30,585 bases of DNA, from positions 1 to 30,585 of the IMG/VR virus record IMGVR_UViG_3300017760_000049, one strand, 5' to 3'. The position numbers were made by a program, and so were the translations under genes. Positions 25,738 through 30,585 of the stretch are shown here, one piece after another (within the stretch, counting starts at the first letter, position 1; each line of letters opens with the position of its first letter). Below the pieces are notes generated by a model. That model searched no databases. It was not told the DNA's origin and saw only the letters and a list, made by a program, of their open reading frames with translations. This stretch comes from a virus.

Positions 25738-26018
25738 AGTGGACGAATGACGTTGTTAGTCGGTGCTGCGGAGCTGTAGCACATGAGAGGGGCAGTATGC
25801 ATATTTGCGGTGAATGCAAAGAGTGGTGCGAAGTGTATGACGAGGAGCATGAGATGGAGCAGCTTTGGGATTACATGGTCAACCATGAGATTGCCACGGC
25901 AGACGAGTTGAAGCTGGTCGTGAAGATATTTGGCGGCACGCTAGAGAATCTTGAGAAGGTGCTATTCTGCCGAACAGGTTATCGTGATCTACAACAAGCA
26001 GAGGAAGCGAGAGTATGA
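25734..26018 (+). CDS. Small zinc-binding early protein, 94 aa
   Basis: The N-terminus has SRCCGAVAHERG followed by HICGECKEWC. Cysteines at 11-12 paired with C25, C28 and C32 form a zinc ribbon of the kind found in small phage and archaeal proteins. Residues 40-90 are helical (EMEQLWDYMVNHEIATADEL). It may bind nucleic acid or a host protein; no specific function can be assigned. GGAGG lies upstream; ATGA overlaps occur at both ends. Confidence 0.7.
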   Translation: MKWTNDVVSRCCGAVAHERGSMHICGECKEWCEVYDEEHEMEQLWDYMVNHEIATADELKLVVKIFGGTLENLEKVLFCRTGYRDLQQAEEARV

Positions 26019-26182
26019 CATACGCTCTTTATAAGATGAATATGGATGCGGTGAAGCCGGCTATTCTGGCTACGTCTAAAGCTGATTTGCCGAAATCAGG
26101 TGATTGGAGATTGGTTGAGATGTTAGCGTCCAAATATCCACATCTACACAGACGCTATCTGAACGAGGAGGGATTCAAATAG
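26015..26182 (+). CDS. Last gene of the first early operon, 55 aa
   Basis: ATG 26015 overlaps the previous stop (ATGA). The product begins MTYALYKMNMDAVKPAILAT and ends LHRRYLNEEGFK; it is mildly basic, with no membrane segment. The terminator follows 25 bases after its stop. Function unknown. Coupling to the preceding gene is the main support. Confidence 0.6.
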   Translation: MTYALYKMNMDAVKPAILATSKADLPKSGDWRLVEMLASKYPHLHRRYLNEEGFK

Positions 26183-26207
26183 GCTAGGCATAGTCAACTG
26201 CCCATCG

Positions 26208-26239
26208 ACCCTTCCAGAGAGATCTGGAGGGGTTTTTTT
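26208..26239 (+). terminator. Rho-independent terminator of the first early operon
   Basis: ACCCTTCCAG (26208-26217) pairs with CTGGAGGGGT (26224-26233), ten base pairs with one G-T pair, around a six-base loop and followed by a seven-T run. It ends the eight-gene early unit. Confidence 0.9.
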
Positions 26240-26469
26240 GTGCCTAAAATTTTTAGTGGTCTGGGAATTTCGGCTGGCCGGGGATTAATTTTTTATTAGA
26301 TATTTAATTATCGATTCAGAAATTTTCAACCCAACTATGGCTGAGTTTTTTTCAAAATGAACGCAATATAATTCTGCTTAGCTTATCGACAAGAAAAGCA
26401 TTTTTTTTGTTTGTACAGTGTATCGTGATCAATTAGTTTATAACCAATCACTAACAAATAAGGAGAACT
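26240..26469 (+). promoter_or_regulatory. Promoter region of the replication operon
   Basis: A perfect TATAAT lies at 26367-26372; no good -35 is at the right distance, so an activator or other polymerase may be needed. The stretch also holds CTGGCCGGGG (26274-26283), found inverted in the divergent control region, and TGATCAATT near 26427. No gene is seen. The leader ends AATAAGGAGAAC before ATG 26470. Confidence 0.5.
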
Positions 26470-26721
26470 ATGAGTATAGAAATTACAAAGCTAGAACATG
26501 AAGAAGATACAATGTATCGCATCATTGATTATGATGAAGAGAACAGTGCACAACAGGTAATAGTATTGACACGTGAAGAGCTTGGCGACTTGCATCACCT
26601 GATTGATGTGCAGTTTATGTCAGAGAGCGAAGACCACGAAGAGTCTATGCGGCAACCCACCCAAGAGGAGATCGATAACGAGATGGCTTGGGATGATCAC
26701 AAGAATAAGTGGAGTGATTAG
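26470..26721 (+). CDS. Acidic small protein, first gene of the replication operon, 83 aa
   Basis: Strong AAGGAG site before the ATG. The protein begins MSIEITKLEHEEDTMYRIID and is acidic throughout, with a compact first 50 residues and a Glu/Asp/Gln-rich tail. No family recognised; small, acidic phage proteins at this position often modulate host enzymes, but this is only analogy. Confidence 0.7.
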   Translation: MSIEITKLEHEEDTMYRIIDYDEENSAQQVIVLTREELGDLHHLIDVQFMSESEDHEESMRQPTQEEIDNEMAWDDHKNKWSD

Positions 26722-26725
26722 TCGT

Positions 26726-27106
26726 ATGAAAAACTATGTTACTAAAGCAGAACGTGTCCGTAGGAAGCATTGGAATCGTAAGATGTGGAGGCGTTGCAAA
26801 GCGGATTGGGAAGAAGCTCTTTCTCCAGTTACAAACCAATACCTCAAAGTAAAGGTGGCGTGTGTTGTGATGTGGGATTCTCAGGATGATAAACTAAAAC
26901 AGGGGCGTGATTTCTCATACCTCAAATCTCTTTCTGATAATTACCGGCCATACTACGAGGAGGGTTACAACCAGGAAGAGTTAAAAGATATATTAATTAA
27001 TCTTGGTTATCCAAAAGATCATGCTATAAAACGTTCGACACCACCAAAGGGTGCGGACTATGAACAATACAGAAGATTAAAAAAGAAACAGGAGGCACAA
27101 CTATGA
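26726..27106 (+). CDS. Basic protein of unknown function, 126 aa
   Basis: I place the start at ATG 26726 (MKNYVTKAERVRRKHWNRKM), four bases after the previous stop, because the longer in-frame extension overlaps the whole end of the upstream gene. The N-terminus is strongly basic with several Trp; the middle reads YLKSLSDNYRPYYEEGYNQE and the end is Lys/Gln-rich. It could bind DNA. The stop overlaps the HIRAN-like gene by ATGA. Confidence 0.65.
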   Translation: MKNYVTKAERVRRKHWNRKMWRRCKADWEEALSPVTNQYLKVKVACVVMWDSQDDKLKQGRDFSYLKSLSDNYRPYYEEGYNQEELKDILINLGYPKDHAIKRSTPPKGADYEQYRRLKKKQEAQL

Positions 27107-27486
27107 TAGGCTGCAACTTAGCAGGAATACAAAGTATTGATTACAACTTCGAGTTCGGTTCAGGAGAAGAGGTTGTTGTTCATCACGATAAGCAGTGGGA
27201 TAAAGGCAACGAGAAAGCATTAGCTATTAAGCTCGATGGATTCATAATCGGTTACATACCATTAATATCCAGCATACAGGCACGTATGGATTGTGCTGAA
27301 GAGTTTAAGAATCGTGAAGCCTGGCTTAAGCATCGTGATATTAAATCAGCAGTTGAAGCTGTTAGGTTTGCTATCATACAAGATATGTTTCAGAATCATC
27401 TCACAGTTACTGGTAATATATACCGAGTCCATAAAGATGCTGATGGAAAGGTATTGTCAATCGGTGTTGTATTTGATTATATGTAA
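27103..27486 (+). CDS. HIRAN-like domain protein, 127 aa
   Basis: Residues 21-54 show strand-loop-strand features of HIRAN domains: basic/His strand EEVVVHHDKQWDKGNEKAL, then AIKLDGFIIGYIP, matching the family pattern D-x-x-N-x-x-A-I-x-V, G, x-I-G-Y-I-P. HIRAN domains bind 3' ends of single-stranded DNA or stalled forks and usually occur in SWI/SNF helicases; stand-alone forms occur in phages. The gene stands just before the replication initiator and helicase, so a role at phage replication forks is reasonable. The C-terminal half is unassigned. Confidence 0.6.
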   Translation: MIGCNLAGIQSIDYNFEFGSGEEVVVHHDKQWDKGNEKALAIKLDGFIIGYIPLISSIQARMDCAEEFKNREAWLKHRDIKSAVEAVRFAIIQDMFQNHLTVTGNIYRVHKDADGKVLSIGVVFDYM

Positions 27487-27492
27487 GGTGAT

Positions 27493-28140
27493 ATGAATAT
27501 AGCACACGCATTCAACGTAGAAGAAGCTGAGAAGTATGGTGTAAACAAAGCTATACTTCTACAGCATATACGCTTCTGGGTATCAGAGAACAAAGGTAAG
27601 AAGAGTCATACACATGATAGTAAGACTTGGATGTACCAGAGTGCTGCTGATATGCATAAGCACTTCCCTTACTGGTCTAGGCTGAAAATACATCGTATGC
27701 TGGCCAGTATGGAAGAAGATGGATTAATCGCATCCGGCAACTACAACAAGCTAGGGTTTGATCGCACCAAATGGTATACCTTAACTGATACAACGCAATG
27801 TTCATTTGAGTCACCTCTGACTGTTCAAAACGGAACAAAGAGAGATGTCGATTCTGAACAACCAATACCAGATAATAACACAAATAATAAAACAGATAAT
27901 ATGTTTGAAGATTACTGGGCTATGTACGGACGCAAAGGTAGCAAGCAGATAGCTAAGAGGTATTGGTCTAAGTTATCTGAAGATGATAAGGTAGATATTG
28001 GTAAAACAATTATACCATACACTATGAGCAGAGATAAAAAATACTGCCTAGATTTTCAGGGTTACATAAACCCGGTCAATCGTAGGTGGGAGGATGAAAT
28101 CATTAGTCACAATGAGCATAAAAAAAGGTTGAGCATATGA
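27493..28140 (+). CDS. Winged-helix replication protein (helicase loader / initiator-like)
   Basis: The 215-residue protein starts MNIAHAFNVEEAEKYGVNKA followed by a hydrophobic helix and an aromatic W-containing strand. Residues 45-85 form a winged helix (SAADMHKHFPYWSRLKIHRM, then EEDGLIASG). The C-terminal part (FEDYWAMYGRKGSKQIAKRY) is the common W-x-x-Y-x-R-K-x-x-K block of phage replication proteins of the DnaD/DnaT/O-like type. It probably recruits the DnaB helicase encoded next; the two genes overlap by ATGA. Confidence 0.8.
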   Translation: MNIAHAFNVEEAEKYGVNKAILLQHIRFWVSENKGKKSHTHDSKTWMYQSAADMHKHFPYWSRLKIHRMLASMEEDGLIASGNYNKLGFDRTKWYTLTDTTQCSFESPLTVQNGTKRDVDSEQPIPDNNTNNKTDNMFEDYWAMYGRKGSKQIAKRYWSKLSEDDKVDIGKTIIPYTMSRDKKYCLDFQGYINPVNRRWEDEIISHNEHKKRLSI

Positions 28141-29405
28141 AAAAATTACCTGTTTCTTCGGAATCAGAGGAGGGTGTGCTGGGGTCGGTCTTACTTGACC
28201 CTAGTATAATTCCTAATCTACCGCTACACAAAGAAGACTTCTATGACCCACGCAATGCACATCTATGGGATTACTTAGTACAGCAGTATTCAGAAGGTAA
28301 AGCGATGGATGCCATTACGATTGGTGCATGGCTAGAGTCGCACAACAAGCTAGGATCAATAGGAGGATATGATAGGCTAGTAGAGTTACAGAGAGATACC
28401 CTGATACCTTGTCATTCACAGTATTATGCAGAGGGTGTACTGAAAACATCTAAGCTACGCCAGGAGATCAAGGTGCTTGAAGATGGGTTAGCTGTAGCCT
28501 ATGGTGGAGATACTTCATCAGAGGGAGTCATAAGCGGTTTAATCCGTGCAAATGTAGATGTTGAGAAGGACTTAACTCTGGAGCAGTATGGAGAGAAGTT
28601 CATCGAAGACTGCATCAATGGACAGTGTGGTCACTTTGGATGGTGGTGCAATGAGTGGAATGAAAAGCTAGGCCGACAATCATCTGAGTTGGTACTACTA
28701 CACGCACCTCGATCAACCGGTAAGACTGCGATGATGCTACAATGGCAGATAGCGGCACATATGCGTGGGGACAGAACGCCACTTGCATCTATCGAAATGC
28801 TGAAGGGTGAGTTACTACCTCGATACCTGGCTCATGTTGGGCAGATGGATACCTACCGCATGAAGGTAAGGCCTGTCGGTGCTACACAGGACGAAGCAGA
28901 ACGAGCAAGAAAAGCATTATCTCAGGTAGCTAAACTTAATCTATGCGTTCGTGATAAAGGTATGACCATTGAAGATATACGTGGTTGGGCTGTAGCTGAA
29001 TGGCGTAATGGAGCACAGGCTATATTCATTGACAACTTGCTATCTATTTCAGATGGCGGTAAAAAGTATGATAGTAAGACTATTATGTATGATGATTTCA
29101 TACGCAAGTTCCGTGACCTTCGTGATGATCTTAAGATACCAATCATTATCTTAGCACACCCGAATGCCAATATGGAGATCGCATGGTCTAAAGATGTAGA
29201 GAACTTTGCTGATCAGATTATACTGTTAGCTAACGTGCCGTCAGATGGCATGGATGTTAATGGAGAAAGAGTACAACAGATGCAGTTAGATGGAACTCAT
29301 GTTATTGCTAAGTTCCAAAAGAATAGACAAGGACTAAGCCCGGTGGCTCACCTTGAATTTAAAGGCGATACACAAACATTTAGACACATAAGATGGGAGA
29401 TATAA
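28137..29405 (+). CDS. dnaB: Replicative DNA helicase, DnaB family
   Basis: The 422-residue protein has the DnaB N-terminal helical domain (SEEGVLGSVLLDPSIIPNLP to about residue 110) and a RecA-fold ATPase with Walker A APRSTGKT (190-197; K196) and Walker B ending IFIDNLL with D299, followed by a conserved PIIILAHPNAN segment. It forms the hexamer that unwinds the fork. It lacks a primase fusion, and no primase was found in the window. The start overlaps the initiator stop; the stop TAA overlaps the ATG of the alternative frame and lies one base before the GTG of the methyltransferase. Confidence 0.95.
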   Translation: MKKLPVSSESEEGVLGSVLLDPSIIPNLPLHKEDFYDPRNAHLWDYLVQQYSEGKAMDAITIGAWLESHNKLGSIGGYDRLVELQRDTLIPCHSQYYAEGVLKTSKLRQEIKVLEDGLAVAYGGDTSSEGVISGLIRANVDVEKDLTLEQYGEKFIEDCINGQCGHFGWWCNEWNEKLGRQSSELVLLHAPRSTGKTAMMLQWQIAAHMRGDRTPLASIEMLKGELLPRYLAHVGQMDTYRMKVRPVGATQDEAERARKALSQVAKLNLCVRDKGMTIEDIRGWAVAEWRNGAQAIFIDNLLSISDGGKKYDSKTIMYDDFIRKFRDLRDDLKIPIIILAHPNANMEIAWSKDVENFADQIILLANVPSDGMDVNGERVQQMQLDGTHVIAKFQKNRQGLSPVAHLEFKGDTQTFRHIRWEI

Positions 29406-30585
29406 TGTGGATACTACCAAAACAATTACACACCTTAGCCTCTGTAGTGGATACAGCGGAATCGGACTCGGACTTAAGAGAGTTCTGCCAAACCTGCGAG
29501 AAATCGCTCATGTGGAGATCGAAGCCTTCGCTGTTGCGAACCTGGTGTCGAAGATGGAATCGGAACAAATTCATGCAGCTCCTATATACACGAATGTTAA
29601 GACCTTCCCATACGAACGATTTTCTGGATGCGTGGACATTCTATCAGGGGGATTCCCGTGTCAACCGTTTAGTGCAGCAGGAGCTAGAAAGGGAGTTGAT
29701 GACCCTCGCCACCTCTATCCCTACATCAGCAGAGGAATCAGTAAATGCAAACCTAGAATTGTTTTCCTCGAAAACGTTGAAGGAATCATCTCAAGCAAAA
29801 CAGCAGACGAAGAGTCAGTTCTCAAGTATGTCCTCGGAGACTTGGAAAGCATGGGTTACCGAGCAACGGCAGGAATATTCTCAGCGGCTGAAGTTGGCGC
29901 ACCTCACCAAAGAAAAAGAGTCTTCATCATGGGGTACTCCTGCGACAAACGATGCAAACAAAACGCCACATTGCGAAATAAACAGCAATCAAGCAGGATT
30001 GACGAGGTCAGTAGGGAGAGCCGAGGCAAATTGGGCTACTCCGAGAGCGAGTGCAACAGACTCGACAAGACCGAATGGGAAGGGAGGAATACCACTAGCA
30101 CAACAAGCAAAGAGTTGGGCGACTCCGAACACAATGGACACACTACCTGCACGGAGTCCAGAGAAGTTAGCGGAAGCCAAGAAAAAGGGCGGATGCAAGA
30201 ACTTGAGGGAAGAAGTAATGAACTACCCAACACCGAGAACATCGGATGCGGAGGGCGGTCGAATAGAGACCTTCGTGGAGGACGGAACATTCAAGAGCAA
30301 GCGTCACAAAAGCAACCAAACATTCGGGGCGAAGCTGAGGGATGCGGTGGAAAGTTACCCAACACCGACAGCCAGGGATTGGAAGGGTTGCGGGAATGCA
30401 ACAACTCGAAAGGATGGCAAACACCGGATGGACAACCTAGAAGCTATTGTGAAGTATGGCCCGCAAGACCCAACGAACCACAGTACGAATGGGAAGAACC
30501 ACGCACTAAACCCAAGTTGGGTAGAGCAGCTAATGGGACTACCAGTAGGGTGGACAGACTTAGACTCTTGGGTAACGGAGTCGTA
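29405..30585 (+). CDS. Second reading frame overlapping the methyltransferase gene (candidate dual-coded protein), cut by window edge
   Basis: This frame is open from ATG 29405 to the window end (393 codons). The recognisable part begins near 29828 with MSSETWKAWVTEQRQEYSQR and LKLAHLTKEKESSSW. It then has five W/Y-x-TP modules (about 29930, 30032, 30116, 30224, 30356; for example WATPRAS, WATPNTMD, YPTPRTSD, YPTPTARD) and the block LNPSWVEQLMGLPVGWTDL at 30506-30562. I recall the same module and block types as recurring phage proteins, so this is probably a real product. Likely starts are ATG 29699 (GGGAG upstream, spacing short), ATG 29828, or ATG 29405, which shares the methyltransferase ribosome site. 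Function is unknown; LNPxWVExLMGxPxGW resembles motif IX of some C5 methyltransferases, suggesting a link to target recognition. Confidence 0.55.
   Translation, partial: MWILPKQLHTLASVVDTAESDSDLREFCQTCEKSLMWRSKPSLLRTWCRRWNRNKFMQLLYTRMLRPSHTNDFLDAWTFYQGDSRVNRLVQQELERELMTLATSIPTSAEESVNANLELFSSKTLKESSQAKQQTKSQFSSMSSETWKAWVTEQRQEYSQRLKLAHLTKEKESSSWGTPATNDANKTPHCEINSNQAGLTRSVGRAEANWATPRASATDSTRPNGKGGIPLAQQAKSWATPNTMDTLPARSPEKLAEAKKKGGCKNLREEVMNYPTPRTSDAEGGRIETFVEDGTFKSKRHKSNQTFGAKLRDAVESYPTPTARDWKGCGNATTRKDGKHRMDNLEAIVKYGPQDPTNHSTNGKNHALNPSWVEQLMGLPVGWTDLDSWVTES
29407..30585 (+). CDS. DNA cytosine-5 methyltransferase, C-terminus cut by window edge
   Basis: Chosen start GTG 29407 (MDTTKTITHLSLCSGYSGIG), six bases after GGGAGA. 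Motifs seen: I (LSLCSGYSGIGLGL, 10-23), IV (FPCQPFS, catalytic C85), VI (E122-N123-V124), VIII (QRKRVFI, Q168-R171) and X (LGNGV, about 388-392). The enzyme would transfer methyl from S-adenosylmethionine to C5 of cytosine. The region between motifs VIII and X, where the target-recognition domain belongs, is polar and repeats LxxxxxxxG-type modules (ELGDSEHNG, ELPNTENIG, KLPNTDSQG). It overlaps a second long open frame. The gene is the last visible in the replication operon and probably protects new phage DNA from restriction, or marks it; no nuclease partner is seen. Confidence 0.9.
   Translation, partial: MDTTKTITHLSLCSGYSGIGLGLKRVLPNLREIAHVEIEAFAVANLVSKMESEQIHAAPIYTNVKTFPYERFSGCVDILSGGFPCQPFSAAGARKGVDDPRHLYPYISRGISKCKPRIVFLENVEGIISSKTADEESVLKYVLGDLESMGYRATAGIFSAAEVGAPHQRKRVFIMGYSCDKRCKQNATLRNKQQSSRIDEVSRESRGKLGYSESECNRLDKTEWEGRNTTSTTSKELGDSEHNGHTTCTESREVSGSQEKGRMQELEGRSNELPNTENIGCGGRSNRDLRGGRNIQEQASQKQPNIRGEAEGCGGKLPNTDSQGLEGLRECNNSKGWQTPDGQPRSYCEVWPARPNEPQYEWEEPRTKPKLGRAANGTTSRVDRLRLLGNGVV

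Noticed and set aside
29989-30424. Three minus-strand frames opposite the methyltransferase
   Set aside because: They are open probably because stop codons are depleted by the two plus-strand frames; they have no ribosome sites and no recognisable motifs.
1-30585. CRISPR array, insertion sequence, integrase, tRNA or attachment site
   Set aside because: No regularly spaced repeats, transposase, integrase or cloverleaf sequence was seen anywhere in the window.

Overview
This window is the structural half plus the start of the replication half of a tailed-phage genome with a short, T7-type tail (podovirus morphology). The head and tail proteins show this: a T7-type head-tail connector (portal), tail tubular proteins A and B, and three internal virion proteins in the order seen for T7 gp14-gp15-gp16. 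The DNA is AT-rich. The host cannot be read from the sequence. Several small proteins resemble families I associate with aquatic phages, which is a weak hint only.

Layout. All genes left of about 23.9 kb are on the minus strand and form the late block, read right to left: two tiny zinc-ribbon proteins, a small protein, small and large terminase, three small head-region proteins, portal, a Bbp19-like protein, a T4-type lysozyme, four tiny very basic proteins, scaffold, major capsid (with its own near-consensus promoter and a long structured leader), a decoration-like protein, an intrinsic terminator, tail tubular A, an oversized tail tubular B (1317 aa), two internal virion proteins, and a giant protein of at least 2872 aa that runs off the left edge. 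All genes right of about 24.3 kb are on the plus strand: a first operon of eight small proteins closed by an intrinsic terminator, then a second operon with two small proteins, a HIRAN-like protein, a winged-helix replication protein, a DnaB helicase and a cytosine-5 DNA methyltransferase that runs off the right edge. A 435-base divergent control region lies between the two halves.

Two things stand out. First, the giant protein in the gp16 position is a polyvalent protein. It carries a zincin metallopeptidase motif (HEVFH, residues 901-905), a proline/acid-rich linker, a complete cytosine-5 methyltransferase domain (about residues 1748-2095) and a long coiled coil. Its place among the internal virion proteins suggests that it is packaged and injected, so a DNA methyltransferase could reach the host with the genome.

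Second, the early methyltransferase gene at the right edge is read in one frame from a GTG. A second frame, opening two bases earlier at an ATG that shares a base with that GTG, has no stop over the same ~1.18 kb. It encodes a protein with five W/Y-x-T-P modules and a conserved-looking C-terminal block. I infer real dual coding. Together these suggest two layers of DNA protection: methylation on entry by the virion protein, then methylation of new DNA by the early enzyme.
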